Source: Paraburkholderia diazotrophica (GTDB lineage: Bacteria; Pseudomonadota; Gammaproteobacteria; Burkholderiales; Burkholderiaceae). Taken from it: a stretch of 64,000 bases of DNA. Positions within the stretch are counted from its first letter, which is position 1, and every line of letters starts with the position of its first letter. Position numbers and translations under genes: made by a program. This document shows, one piece after another, positions 48,010 through 57,455 of this stretch. Below the pieces are notes generated by a model. That model did no database searches. It had not been told where the DNA came from and saw only the letters and a list, made by a program, of their open reading frames with translations. Where the stretch lies: contig NZ_FNYE01000008.1 of NCBI RefSeq assembly GCF_900108945.1, forward strand, positions 62,001-126,000, read 5' to 3'.

Positions 48010-51000
48010 ATGGCAAAGTTTTTTATCGATCGCCCGATCTTTGCATGGGTGATCGCCATCATTCTGATGCTGGCGGGTCTGGCGTCGATCTTCACGCTGC
48101 CGGTCGCGCAATACCCGACGATTGCGCCGCCTGCCGTGCAGGTCAGCGCGACGTATCCGGGCGCATCGGCAAAAACGGTTGAAAACACCGTCACGCAGGT
48201 GATCGAGCAGCAGATGAGCGGTCTCGACCACTTGCTGTATCTGTCGTCGACTTCGGACGATTCGGGCACGGCGACCATCACGCTGACGTTCGCGCCCGGC
48301 ACGAACCCGGACATCGCGCAGGTGCAGGTGCAGAACAAGCTGCAGCTCGCGACGCCGCTTCTGCCGCAAGTGGTGCAACAGCTCGGCACGAAGGTGACAA
48401 AGTCGAGCAGCAGCTTCCTGCTGGTGCTGGCGTTCGTGTCGACGGACGGCAGCATGAGCAAGTACGACCTCGCGAACTACGTCGCGTCGAACGTGCAGGA
48501 CCCGGTGAGCCGTATTGACGGCGTGGGTACCGTGACGCTGTTCGGCTCGCAGTACGCGATGCGGATCTGGCTCGACGCGCACAAGCTGACCAACTTTGGG
48601 CTCACGCCCGTGGATGTCGAAACCGCGTTGCAGGCGCAGAACGTCCAGGTGGCGGGCGGCTCGCTCGGCGGCACGCCGTCGATTCCGGGCCAGTTGCTGC
48701 AGGCGACGATCACGGAAGCGACGCTGCTGAACACGCCCGAGCAGTTCGGCAACGTGCTGCTGAAGGTGAACCAGGACGGCTCGCAGGTCCGCCTCAAGGA
48801 CGTCGCGCGCGTTGAACTGGGCGGCGAAAACTACAACTTCGACACCAAGTACAACGGCCAGCCGACGGCGGGCTTCGGTATCCAGCTGGCGACGGGCGCG
48901 AACGCGCTGGCGACGGCGAAGGCCGTGCGCGACAAGATCGACCAGCTGTCGAAGTACTTCCCGCACGGTCTCGTCGTGAAGTATCCGTACGACACGACGC
49001 CGTTCGTGCGCCTGTCGATCGAGGAAGTGGTCAAGACGCTGCTCGAAGGCATCGTGCTGGTGTTCCTCGTGATGTACCTGTTCCTGCAGAACCTGCGCGC
49101 GACGCTGATCCCGACGATCGCGGTGCCCGTGGTGCTGCTCGGTACGTTCGCGATCATGAGCGCGGTCGGCTTCTCGATCAACGTGCTGTCGATGTTCGGT
49201 CTCGTGCTCGCAATCGGTCTGCTGGTGGACGATGCGATCGTGGTCGTGGAGAACGTCGAGCGGGTGATGTCGGAGGAAGGCCTGTCGCCGCGCGACGCAA
49301 CCCGCAAGGCGATGGGCCAGATCACGGGCGCGCTGGTCGGCGTTGCGCTCGTGCTCTCCGCCGTGTTCGTGCCCGTGGCGTTCTCGGGCGGCTCGGTCGG
49401 CGCGATCTACCGGCAGTTCTCGCTGACGATCGTGGCGGCGATGGTGCTGTCCGTGCTGGTCGCGCTCATTTTGACGCCGGCGCTGTGCGCGACGATCCTC
49501 AAGCCGATTCCGCAGGGCCATCACGAAGAGAAGAAGGGCTTCTTCGGCTGGTTCAACCGCACCTTCGACAAGAGCCGCGACAAGTACCACACGGGCGTGC
49601 ACCACGTGATCAAGCGCTCGGGCCGCTGGCTCATCATCTATCTGGTGGTGATCGTCGCCGTGGGTCTGCTGTTCGTGCGTTTGCCGAAGTCGTTCCTGCC
49701 CGACGAAGACCAGGGCACGATGTTCGTGCTGGTGCAGACGCCGTCGGGCTCGACGCAGGAAACCACGGCGCGCGCGCTGAAGGACATCTCCGACTATCTG
49801 CTGAACGACGAGAAGTCGATCGTCGAATCGACGTTCACGGTGAACGGCTTCAGCTTCGCGGGCCGTGGCCAGAACTCCGGTCTCGTGTTCGTGCGGATGA
49901 AAGACTATGCGGAGCGTCAGCATGCGGATCAGAAGGTGCAGGCGCTGGTCGGCCGGATGTTCATGCACTTCGCGACGTACAAGAACGCGACCGTGTACCC
50001 GGTGAATCCGCCTTCGATTCCCGAACTCGGCACGGCGTCGGGCTTCGACTTCGAGTTGCAGGATCGCGCGGGTCTTGGTCACCAAAAATTGATGGAGGCG
50101 CGCAACCAGCTGCTCGGCATGGCCTCGAAGGACCCGACGCTCGCACAGGTGCGTCCGAACGGCCTGAACGATACGCCGCAGTTCAAGGTGTCGATCGACC
50201 AGGAGAAGGCAGCGGCGCTGGGCGTGAATCTCTCGACGATCGATCAGACGTTCTCGATCGCGTGGGCATCGCAGTTCGTCAACAACTTCCTCGATACGGA
50301 CAGCCGGATCAAGAAGGTGTATCTGCAAGCCGACGCGCCGTTCCGCATGACGCCGGAGAACCTGAGCGACTGGTACGTGCGCAACACGGCGGGCGGGATG
50401 GTGCCGTTCACGTCGTTCGCAAGCGGCCAGTGGACCTACGGTTCGCCGAAGCTCGAGCGCTATAACGGTATTTCGGCGATGGAAATCCAGGGCCAGGCGG
50501 CACCGGGCAAGTCGACGGGGCAGGCGATGACGGCGATGGAATCGCTGGCGGCGAAGCTGCCCGCGGGTATCGGCTACGAGTGGACGGGTCTGTCGTTCCA
50601 GGAACGTCAGTCTGGCTCGCAGGCGCCGATCCTGTACGGCATCTCGATCCTCGTCGTGTTCCTGTGTCTCGCGGCTCTGTATGAAAGCTGGTCGATTCCG
50701 TTCTCGGTGATCATGGTCGTGCCGCTCGGCGTGCTCGGCGCGCTGCTGGCCGCCACACTGCGCGGACTGGAGAACGACGTGTTTTTCCAGGTCGGTCTGC
50801 TGACAACGGTGGGCCTGTCCGCGAAGAACGCGATTCTGATCGTGGAATTCGCGCGCGAGCTGCAGCAGGGCGAAGGCATGGGCCCGATCGAAGCGGCGCT
50901 CGAAGCGGCGCGTCTGCGGCTGCGTCCGATTCTGATGACGTCGCTCGCGTTCATTCTCGGCGTGCTGCCGCTCGCGATCAGTAACGGTGCGGGCTCGGCG

Positions 51001-51204
51001 AGCCAGCACGCAATCGGTACGGGCGTGATCGGCGGGATGCTGACGGCGACCTTCCTCGCGATTTTCATGATCCCGATGTTCTTCGTCGTGATTCGCGCGA
51101 AGTTCACCGGCGAGAAGGAAGACCCCGACGAGGCGCTGAAACACTACAACGAGCACCATCCGCATGACCCGCAGGGTGGCAGCGGCCCGGGTAACGCCAG
51201 CTGA
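48010..51204 (+). CDS. bpeB: RND efflux inner-membrane transporter (BpeB/AcrB-like)
   Basis: A 1064-residue HAE-1 family drug:proton antiporter, 12 helices with two large periplasmic loops. [20 protein letters not shown] is the family N-terminus; the proton-relay motif [17 protein letters not shown] lies in helix 4, and [14 protein letters not shown] in helix 10. Full length for AcrB (about 1050). Starts 18 bases after bpeA. Expected to export lipophilic drugs and, by analogy, quorum-sensing-related compounds; the actual substrates are unknown. Confidence 0.97.
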   Translation: MAKFFIDRPIFAWVIAIILMLAGLASIFTLPVAQYPTIAPPAVQVSATYPGASAKTVENTVTQVIEQQMSGLDHLLYLSSTSDDSGTATITLTFAPGTNPDIAQVQVQNKLQLATPLLPQVVQQLGTKVTKSSSSFLLVLAFVSTDGSMSKYDLANYVASNVQDPVSRIDGVGTVTLFGSQYAMRIWLDAHKLTNFGLTPVDVETALQAQNVQVAGGSLGGTPSIPGQLLQATITEATLLNTPEQFGNVLLKVNQDGSQVRLKDVARVELGGENYNFDTKYNGQPTAGFGIQLATGANALATAKAVRDKIDQLSKYFPHGLVVKYPYDTTPFVRLSIEEVVKTLLEGIVLVFLVMYLFLQNLRATLIPTIAVPVVLLGTFAIMSAVGFSINVLSMFGLVLAIGLLVDDAIVVVENVERVMSEEGLSPRDATRKAMGQITGALVGVALVLSAVFVPVAFSGGSVGAIYRQFSLTIVAAMVLSVLVALILTPALCATILKPIPQGHHEEKKGFFGWFNRTFDKSRDKYHTGVHHVIKRSGRWLIIYLVVIVAVGLLFVRLPKSFLPDEDQGTMFVLVQTPSGSTQETTARALKDISDYLLNDEKSIVESTFTVNGFSFAGRGQNSGLVFVRMKDYAERQHADQKVQALVGRMFMHFATYKNATVYPVNPPSIPELGTASGFDFELQDRAGLGHQKLMEARNQLLGMASKDPTLAQVRPNGLNDTPQFKVSIDQEKAAALGVNLSTIDQTFSIAWASQFVNNFLDTDSRIKKVYLQADAPFRMTPENLSDWYVRNTAGGMVPFTSFASGQWTYGSPKLERYNGISAMEIQGQAAPGKSTGQAMTAMESLAAKLPAGIGYEWTGLSFQERQSGSQAPILYGISILVVFLCLAALYESWSIPFSVIMVVPLGVLGALLAATLRGLENDVFFQVGLLTTVGLSAKNAILIVEFARELQQGEGMGPIEAALEAARLRLRPILMTSLAFILGVLPLAISNGAGSASQHAIGTGVIGGMLTATFLAIFMIPMFFVVIRAKFTGEKEDPDEALKHYNEHHPHDPQGGSGPGNAS

Positions 51205-51214
51205 GGACATTGAG

Positions 51215-52732
51215 ATGCATAAATATTCTTTGATGGCAGTGGCCGTCGCGCTCTTCGCCGCGGGCTGCACGATGGAGCCGAAGTACGAGCGGCCGGCGGC
51301 GCCTGTGTCGGGCGCGTTCCCAAGCGACGGCGTCTATGCGACGCAGCCTGCGCCCGGCGCGGGCGCGCGTACGGCGAACGGCCAGGCGGCCGTCGAAATC
51401 GGCTGGCGCGATTTCTTTGTCGATCAGCGGCTGCAACGGCTGATCGATATCGCGCTGAAGAACAACCGCGATCTGCGCGTGTCGGTGCTGAACATCGAGG
51501 CTTCGCGCGCGCAGTATCAGATCGCGCGCGCGGCGCTGATGCCGACGATCGACGCCGTCGCGTCGCAGACGAAGCAGCGCACGCCGAAAGACCTGTCGTT
51601 CTTCGGCAAGACGATTTCTAACGAGTACTCGGTCGGTCTGAACGCATCGTGGGAAATCGACTTCTTCGGCCGCATCCGCAGCCTGAAGGACCAGGCGCTC
51701 GCGCAATATCTGGCGACGGCGCAAGCGCGCAAGGCCGCGGAGATCGCACTCGTTGCTTCCGTCGCGGATCAGTATCTGACGGTGCTCGCCTTTGACGATT
51801 CGTTGAAGGTCACGCAGGACACGCTCAAGACCGCGCAAGAGTCGTATCGCATCACAAAGCTGCAGTACGACACGGGCACGGGTTCTGAACTCGATCTGCG
51901 TCAGGCTGAGACGGTTGTCGAACAGGCGAATGCGAATCTGCAGTCACAAGCGCGTCTGCGGGCACAGGCTGAGAATGCGCTCGTGCTGCTGATCGGCGAA
52001 CCGTTGCCGACTGATATGCCGAGCGGACTCACACTCAACGACCAGGACGTGCTGACCGACATTCCTGCCGGTCTGCCGTCGGATCTGCTCACGCGCCGTC
52101 CCGACATCATGGAGGCCGAGCAGAATCTGCTGGCGGCCAACGCGAATATCGGCGCGGCGCGCGCGGCATTCTTCCCGCGCGTTTCGCTGACTGGCAGCTT
52201 CGGCACGCTGAGCCCGACGCTCGGCGGGCTGTTCAAGCCGGGTTCGGCGGCGTGGAGCTTCGCGCCGCAGATCACGCTGCCGATTTTCGAAGGCGGCCAG
52301 AACCGCGCGAACCTCGATCTCGCGAACGTCGAGAAGAACATCCAGATCGCGCAGTACGAAAAGGCAATCCAGACGGCGTTCCGCGAAGTGGCCGACGGGC
52401 TCGCCGCGCGCGGCACGTACGATCAGCAGATCAAGGCGCTCGAACGCGACACGTTCGCGGAACAGCGTCGACTCGATCTGTCGGACCTGCGTTACCGGAA
52501 CGGCGTCGACAGCTATCTTGCCGTGCTGACGGCGCAGACCGCGCTGTACGACGCGCAGCAGTTGCTGATCACGGCGCGCGTGCAGCGTCTGACGAACCTC
52601 GTCGATCTGTACAAGGCGCTCGGCGGCGGATGGATCGAGCACGCGGGCGAGCAGCCGCGTCCCGCCGACGCACCCGTCGACTACGGCGCGGCCAGTGCGC
52701 CCGTTGCGGCATCGGCTGCGACGTCGGGCTAA
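51215..52732 (+). CDS. oprB: RND efflux outer-membrane channel lipoprotein (OprB/OprM-like)
   Basis: A 505-residue outer-membrane factor of the NodT/OprM family. Lipobox FAAGC|TM follows the signal sequence, then two OEP repeats: KNNRDLRVSVLNIEASRAQYQ and LRQAETVVEQANANLQSQAR with GLPSDLLTRRPDIMEAEQNL. Start 51215 is preferred to the longer frame because GAGG lies upstream and it starts the signal peptide. Third gene of the efflux operon; an efficient terminator follows. Symbol follows the BpeAB-OprB system and is by analogy. Confidence 0.94.
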   Translation: MHKYSLMAVAVALFAAGCTMEPKYERPAAPVSGAFPSDGVYATQPAPGAGARTANGQAAVEIGWRDFFVDQRLQRLIDIALKNNRDLRVSVLNIEASRAQYQIARAALMPTIDAVASQTKQRTPKDLSFFGKTISNEYSVGLNASWEIDFFGRIRSLKDQALAQYLATAQARKAAEIALVASVADQYLTVLAFDDSLKVTQDTLKTAQESYRITKLQYDTGTGSELDLRQAETVVEQANANLQSQARLRAQAENALVLLIGEPLPTDMPSGLTLNDQDVLTDIPAGLPSDLLTRRPDIMEAEQNLLAANANIGAARAAFFPRVSLTGSFGTLSPTLGGLFKPGSAAWSFAPQITLPIFEGGQNRANLDLANVEKNIQIAQYEKAIQTAFREVADGLAARGTYDQQIKALERDTFAEQRRLDLSDLRYRNGVDSYLAVLTAQTALYDAQQLLITARVQRLTNLVDLYKALGGGWIEHAGEQPRPADAPVDYGAASAPVAASAATSG

Positions 52733-52774
52733 GTTCCCGGCTGCATCGAAAGCAGCCTTTCCCTTGCTTCACGC

Positions 52775-52804
52775 AAAACGCCACGGCATGCCGTGGCGTT
52801 TTTT
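52775..52804 (+). terminator. Terminator of the RND efflux operon
   Basis: AAAACGCCACGG (52775-52786) pairs with CCGTGGCGTTTT (52791-52802), 4-base loop, T run. Confidence 0.92.
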
Positions 52805-52891
52805 ATTGTCGTCCTACAAACCTTGGCCGGATGGCTAATTCAGGTCTACAGATCGTTTATTTGCATCGTGAACCGCTAGTATCGGCACCTG

Positions 52892-52914
52892 ATGGACGGA
52901 AAATGATGGTCCAT
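52892..52914. repeat. Short inverted repeat upstream of the two-gene module
   Basis: ATGGAC (52892-52897) and GTCCAT (52909-52914) are inverted around 11 bases. It sits just before the main palindrome and might be a second operator. Confidence 0.4.
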
Positions 52915-52919
52915 TTAAA

Positions 52920-52956
52920 GGTTGTCAATTGACAACCATACGACAGGCGCTATAGA
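52920..52956 (+). promoter_or_regulatory. Promoter with 18-bp palindromic operator (putative autoregulated module)
   Basis: The perfect palindrome GGTTGTCAATTGACAACC spans 52920-52937. Its right half includes a consensus -35 TTGACA (52929-52934); TATAGA (52951-52956) is the -10 after a 16-bp spacer. The first ATG follows 12 bases later. The layout is typical of autoregulated toxin-antitoxin operons. Confidence 0.7.
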
Positions 52957-52968
52957 CTGGAGTTGTTC

Positions 52969-53355
52969 ATGAATCGTCGAACTCATTCGAAGAAGGAAGT
53001 CGAGTCGGCACTCGGCTATGCGGAAGAAAACGGCTGGCGCGTCGTGTCCGGCACGGGCTGCGGGCATGCGTGGGGGCGAATGTATTGCCCTTACAACGAC
53101 AGCGATTGCCGATGTGGCGAGTTTTGCATCACCAGCATCTGGTGCACGCCGCGCAATGCAGTCAGTCACGCGAGGACGTTGCGTCGCATCGTGGAGAATT
53201 GCGCGCCGCATCGGCACAAGGTCATTTCCTTCCGCGTGATCGCCGAAGCGAAAAGGCGCGTGCGAACGCAACAGCAGCACGGGCAGCAACAAGAGCAGCA
53301 GGAGCAGCAACCAGGGAAGGACAAGGAGCAAACATGGAATACACCTTCACACTGA
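52969..53355 (+). CDS. Small Cys-rich protein, HicA-like candidate toxin
   Basis: A 128-residue basic protein I do not recognise as a named family. Residues 8-75 have a plausible HicA-like pattern: helix VESALGYAEENGWRVV, then GTGCGHAWGRMYCPYN with the G-x-x-H position of HicA, strands, and a final helix HARTLRRIVENC. It is unusual in having CPYNDSDCRCGEFC, a possible metal-binding cluster, and a Gln-rich tail (QQQHGQQQEQQEQQ). ATG 52969 has GGAG upstream. It overlaps the next gene by 22 bases. The toxin role is an inference from layout and weak motif likeness. Confidence 0.7.
   Translation: MNRRTHSKKEVESALGYAEENGWRVVSGTGCGHAWGRMYCPYNDSDCRCGEFCITSIWCTPRNAVSHARTLRRIVENCAPHRHKVISFRVIAEAKRRVRTQQQHGQQQEQQEQQPGKDKEQTWNTPSH
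53269..53313 (+). repeat. CAG/CAA-rich low-complexity tract
   Basis: A 45-base run of mainly cag and caa codons encoding the Gln-rich tail of the upstream protein; prone to slippage. Confidence 0.6.
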
Positions 53356-53858
53356 AGTACCGTCTGAGCACGGAAGACTGCGATCATGACGACATCGTCG
53401 AGCGTCTTGCGGCGCAAGGCTGCGACGATGCAACCATCGGTGTCGGTCAGCCGGGGCGTCTTGCGCTCGCGTTCGCGCGCGAGGCAAAAACAGCGACGCA
53501 TGCGCTCGTCAGCGCGCTGAAGGACGTGCGCCGCGCGGTGCCGACGGCGCAACTGGTCGAAGCCGCGCCGGATTTCGTCGGGCTGACGGATGTGGCGGAA
53601 GTGGCGGGCGTGTCGCGCCAGAACATGCGCAAGCTGATGCAGTCGCATGCCACGGAATTTCCCGCGCCCGTTCATGAGGGGAGCACGTCGTTGTGGCATC
53701 TGTCGGACGTGCTCGAATGGATGCACGATCGCGGCGGCTATGACATCGCACCCGACGTCTTCGAAGTCGCGAGATCGGCGAAGCAGATCAATCTGATGAA
53801 GGAGGCTCGCGATCTGGAGCCGAAGGTGACGCGACACTTCAACAACCTGGTCGCTTGA
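53334..53858 (+). CDS. HTH DNA-binding protein, candidate antitoxin/regulator partner
   Basis: A 174-residue protein. The N-terminal ~80 residues (YTFTLKYRLSTEDCDHDDIV ... ALAFAREA) look like a small alpha-beta domain as in HicB or ferredoxin-like antitoxins. An HTH follows, GLTDVAEVAGVSRQNMRKLM (about 85-104), of the excisionase/MerR-like type, then a dimer-like helical tail. AAGGAG gives a strong ribosome site inside the upstream gene. It could bind the palindrome and neutralise the upstream product, or be a plain regulator; no experimental function is known to me. Confidence 0.75.
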   Translation: MEYTFTLKYRLSTEDCDHDDIVERLAAQGCDDATIGVGQPGRLALAFAREAKTATHALVSALKDVRRAVPTAQLVEAAPDFVGLTDVAEVAGVSRQNMRKLMQSHATEFPAPVHEGSTSLWHLSDVLEWMHDRGGYDIAPDVFEVARSAKQINLMKEARDLEPKVTRHFNNLVA

Positions 53859-53967
53859 AGCGGGACGAAGGCGTCTGTTCTTCCGTTTGCGTGCGCACAA
53901 CCGTAGTCATGCGCACGCGTAATGCGGTAGTTGCGCCTGGCGTCTGGCGCAGAATTTGGCACAAGGC

Positions 53968-55383
53968 TTAGTGCATGTCGGCGGCGCGCAGCATTTCGTC
54001 GCCGGCGATGGCGTCGTCGTTACCGCCGCGTCCGTCGAAGTCATGACCGGCGCGGTGAATATCGCGCTTCGCTGCGCGTTCGCCCTTCACGCCGTTGAAG
54101 ATCAGGTTCAGCACGACAGCCGAAACGGACGCCAGCAGAATCCCGCTGTGCAGCAGCGGCGAGAGTGCGGGCGGCAGCTTCGAGAAGAAGTTCGGCGAGA
54201 CTACGGGCACGAGGCCAAGGCCGATGCTCACGGCGACGATAAAAAGGTTGTGATGGTTCTTCACGAAGTCGACTTTCGACAGGACCTTGATGCCGTTTGC
54301 CGCCACCATGCCGAACATCACGATGCCCGCGCCGCCCAGCACGAAGGCCGGTACGGATGCGACCAACTGCGCCATCTTCGGGAACAGGCCGAGCAGCACG
54401 AGGATCACGCCGCCCATCGCGCAGACGAAGCGGCTCTTGACGCCCGTCACGCCGATCAGGCCGACATTCTGCGAGAACGACGTATGAGGGAAGGAGTTGA
54501 AGATGCCGCCGATCAGCGTGCCGAGACCGTCCACGCGCAGACCGCGCACGAGTGTCTTCTGATCGACGGGACGGTCCACCATGTCGCCGACGGCGAGGAA
54601 CATCCCCGTCGATTCGATGAACGTGACGAACATCACCGTGACCATCGTCGCAATGGAGAGCGGATCGAAGTGAGGCAGGCCGAAATGGAACGGCATCACG
54701 AAGCCGACCCACGGCGCGTTCGTCACGCCATCCATGTTCACGCGACCGAGCAGCGCGGCAATGACGAAGCCCGCTACGATGCCGAGCAGCACCGAAATAT
54801 TGGCGATGAAGCCTTTGCCGAACTTGTTGATCAGAAGGATGAGCGTGAGCACGACGAGCGACAGCGCGAGGTAGACCGGGTTGCCGTAATCCGGATTGCC
54901 GACTCCGCCTGCCGCCCAGTTGATGCCCACTTCCATCAGCGAAAGACCGATCACCGAGATCACCACGCCGACCACGACGGGAGGGAAAAAGCGCAGCAGC
55001 TTGCCGATCATCGGCGCGACGACGATGCCGATCACGCCGGCTGCGATCGTCGAACCGAAGATGTCGAGAATGCCCAGGTTCGGGTTCGTGCCGATCGCGA
55101 CCATCGGGCCGACTGCGGCGAACGTGCAGCCCATGATGACGGGCAAACGGATGCCAAAGATCCACAGGCCGAGCGTCTGAATCAGTGTGGCGATGCCGCA
55201 CGAAAAGAGGTCGGCGCTGATGAGAAAGGCGATTTGCTCTTTCGGCAGCTTGAGCGCACTGCCGATGATCAACGGCACGGCGACGGCGCCTGCGTACATC
55301 ACCAGCACGTGCTGGATGCCGAGCGTCAGCAACTGGCCGAAGGGCAGTCGCTCGTCGCACGGATGAACCGTGTTCGAGTGCAT
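53968..55383 (-). CDS. NCS2-family uracil/xanthine permease
   Basis: A 471-residue nucleobase:cation symporter with 14 predicted helices. The helix 1 motif GIQHVLVMYAGAVAVPLIIG and the helix 10 motif QNVGLIGVTGVKSR (QNxGxxxxTxxxSR) are present; the TGVKSR form resembles xanthine/uric acid permeases (XanQ, UacT) more than UraA. Start 55383 has GGAGAG upstream. The last ~30 residues are a charged tail. No purine catabolic genes are adjacent in the window. Confidence 0.92.
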   Translation of the reverse strand: MHSNTVHPCDERLPFGQLLTLGIQHVLVMYAGAVAVPLIIGSALKLPKEQIAFLISADLFSCGIATLIQTLGLWIFGIRLPVIMGCTFAAVGPMVAIGTNPNLGILDIFGSTIAAGVIGIVVAPMIGKLLRFFPPVVVGVVISVIGLSLMEVGINWAAGGVGNPDYGNPVYLALSLVVLTLILLINKFGKGFIANISVLLGIVAGFVIAALLGRVNMDGVTNAPWVGFVMPFHFGLPHFDPLSIATMVTVMFVTFIESTGMFLAVGDMVDRPVDQKTLVRGLRVDGLGTLIGGIFNSFPHTSFSQNVGLIGVTGVKSRFVCAMGGVILVLLGLFPKMAQLVASVPAFVLGGAGIVMFGMVAANGIKVLSKVDFVKNHHNLFIVAVSIGLGLVPVVSPNFFSKLPPALSPLLHSGILLASVSAVVLNLIFNGVKGERAAKRDIHRAGHDFDGRGGNDDAIAGDEMLRAADMH

Positions 55384-55828
55384 CTTGTCTCTCTCCACAT
55401 CTGGTTTTGGGATGACTCCAAGGTATGCGGGACGAAAAAACGCGACAAGACCACGTCGTTCTATTCCAACCTTTGCCGCGACGATATGCGTGAACCGGAT
55501 TTGGAACGCACGTCCTATGCGCAATCGGAGGAATCTGCCCGCATCCCTTGCGGCGCGGTGGCGTGCGGGATTTTCATCAAAGGGGCGCTCAATGGCGACG
55601 TATCGGCGGCCATATGATGTGTATTGCGGTTCGCACATAATGCGTTTTCGGGCTGCGTCTTATCGGGGGTGGGTTAACCCGCGCGAGCGGTTGTCGCGCG
55701 TCGGAATGATCGTTCGCAACCTGTCCCGTTTCGACGCAAGCTGTCCCGCCTCGACGGAGCGTGCCGTGCCCCGGAAGCACGGCGCTCTTCAACACACACT
55801 TTTAAACCGGATTTAACCCATCGCATTC
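55384..55828. other. 445-base intergenic region before xylB
   Basis: No gene supported between divergent permease and xylB genes. It contains a 20-bp-period direct repeat (55721-55756) and an imperfect inverted repeat ATGTG...CACAT around 55617-55640. Promoters for both genes should lie here but none is clear. Confidence 0.45.
55721..55756. repeat. Two direct repeats with 20-bp period
   Basis: CTGTCCCG-two bases-TCGACG occurs at 55721-55736 and again at 55741-55756, differing only in two positions. The period of two helical turns suits two protein dimers bound on one DNA face. Confidence 0.6.
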
Positions 55829-57253
55829 ATGTCCTTCCTTGGCATCGATCTTGGTACAGGTTCACTAAAGCTCGCGATCATCGACGATGAAGGCCGCGAG
55901 CAATGCGCGGCAAGCGTCGCGTATACGATCGACACGCCGCAGCCGGGCTGGGCGGAAATCGATCCGGAGGTCTGGTGGCGCGCGCTGCGCGAAGCGGCTT
56001 CGCGTTTGCCGCAGGTTCAACGCAGCGCCGTGCGGGCGATCGGTTTTTCCGGTCAGATGCACGGCGTCGTGTTGAGCGACGCACAAGGCAATGCAGTTCG
56101 GCCCGCGATGCTTTGGCCCGATACGCGCGCGCTGCCGTTGCTCGACGCATGGTCCGCGCCGCAGCCGAATCCCGTCGCGCCCGGCATGGCAGGACCGCTG
56201 CTGCGATGGATCACGCTGCACGAGCCGCAGTCCATGCAAGCGGCTCGCTGGGCCTTGCAACCGAAAGACTGGCTGCGCTTCAAGCTCGGCGGCGAAATCG
56301 CGACCGATCCTTCCGATGCCTGCGCGACAGCGCTCGCCGATCCAGCCGGCGTATGGGATCGCGCGTTGCTGGAACGTCTCGCGTTGCCGCTCGAGCGCTT
56401 CGCGCCCCTCGCTGCGTCGTACGCGGCGAGTGGCTCGCTGTCCGGCGATGCGGCACGCGCGCTCGGTTTGCGCGCTGGCATCATGCTTGCCACAGGTGCA
56501 GGCGACACACCCTGCGCCGCGCTCGGCAGCGGCCTTGCGAACGACGGCGACGCGCTGCTCACCACAGGCACGGGCGGACAGATTCTCGTGCTCGCGACGC
56601 AAGAGCCGAACGAGGCACAAGGTCTGCATCGCTATCGGGCCGCGACCGACCACTGGTATCGGATGGCCGCGATGCAGAACATCGGGGTCGCGCTCGAAGC
56701 GGTACGAGGCTGGCTGTCTTACGAATGGTCTGATGCATATTGCGATGCGTTCGCGTCCGATCCTGCGTCGGGCGTGACGTTCTTGCCTTATCTGACGGGC
56801 GAGCGCACGCCTTGGCTCAATCCCTCGGCGCGCGGCGGCTGGCTCGGGCTCGCGCTGGGCACATCACGTGGCGCGATGATGCGGGCTGCATTCGAAGGCG
56901 TCGCGTTTTCGTTGCGCGCGGGGCTCGACGCGATCAGGCAAAGCGGCGCGCAAGTGTCGGCGCTGCGTCTCGCGGGCGGCGGTTCCGTCGATGCGCGCTG
57001 GCGCCAGTTGCTCGCCGACGCGCTCGACGTGGAACTGCATGCCGTCGATTGCCCCAACTCAGCGGCGCGCGGCGCGGCGATGCTCGGCGCAATCGCGTGC
57101 GGCCATTGGCATGCAAGCGATCTCGCTGCGCTCGCTCCTGCGGCGACACGCGTCGCGGGACCGCAAAACAATACGGCGCTCGCGGCACGGTACGCGCGCT
57201 TTATCGATCTGTACGGCAGGGTCGAAGGCTGGTTCGCGCCGCCATCCGCCTGA
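55829..57253 (+). CDS. xylB: FGGY-family carbohydrate kinase, probable xylulokinase
   Basis: A 474-residue sugar kinase. Domain I starts MSFLGIDLGTGSLKLAIIDD; GFSGQMHGVVL and AMLWPDTRA are strongly xylulokinase-like, and the second domain has TTGTGGQI and LRLAGGGSVDARWRQLLADA for ATP binding. It phosphorylates D-xylulose in the best-known cases. No xylose isomerase or transporter is adjacent; the frmA-fghA pair follows. A 12-bp hairpin lies just after its stop. Confidence 0.88.
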   Translation: MSFLGIDLGTGSLKLAIIDDEGREQCAASVAYTIDTPQPGWAEIDPEVWWRALREAASRLPQVQRSAVRAIGFSGQMHGVVLSDAQGNAVRPAMLWPDTRALPLLDAWSAPQPNPVAPGMAGPLLRWITLHEPQSMQAARWALQPKDWLRFKLGGEIATDPSDACATALADPAGVWDRALLERLALPLERFAPLAASYAASGSLSGDAARALGLRAGIMLATGAGDTPCAALGSGLANDGDALLTTGTGGQILVLATQEPNEAQGLHRYRAATDHWYRMAAMQNIGVALEAVRGWLSYEWSDAYCDAFASDPASGVTFLPYLTGERTPWLNPSARGGWLGLALGTSRGAMMRAAFEGVAFSLRAGLDAIRQSGAQVSALRLAGGGSVDARWRQLLADALDVELHAVDCPNSAARGAAMLGAIACGHWHASDLAALAPAATRVAGPQNNTALAARYARFIDLYGRVEGWFAPPSA

Positions 57254-57262
57254 GGCGCGCTA

Positions 57263-57292
57263 CGCGTCGCATGACGACAATCATGCGACGCG
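57263..57292 (+). terminator. 12-bp stem-loop after xylB
   Basis: CGCGTCGCATGA (57263-57274) pairs with TCATGCGACGCG (57281-57292), 6-base loop. There is no T run, so it may be a weak terminator or an RNA-stabilising hairpin. Confidence 0.5.
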
Positions 57293-57455
57293 GCATGCCA
57301 TGGGCGCGTCGCGATTGTCGGCGATGATGTCCGAAGCGCGGCGCGCGAACATGCGAGACAATCCGGGCCGCAATCGTTCACGGCAGTAGGAACAGATTCA
57401 GATTCAGACTCAAATTCATGGAACAGCGTTGCCGAACCACAGGAGAGCATTCACG

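Noticed and set aside
47992..51270. 1092-codon open frame on the minus strand
   Set aside because: It is antisense to bpeB; its translation is rich in Arg, His and Gln with no motif, as expected from a GC-rich gene read on the wrong strand.
52733..53967. The two-gene module as a recent mobile island
   Set aside because: Base composition is like the neighbours, and there are no target duplications, integrase or tRNA at its edges.
53956..55617. 553-codon plus-strand frame
   Set aside because: Antisense to the NCS2 permease; His/Asp/Arg-rich shadow sequence.
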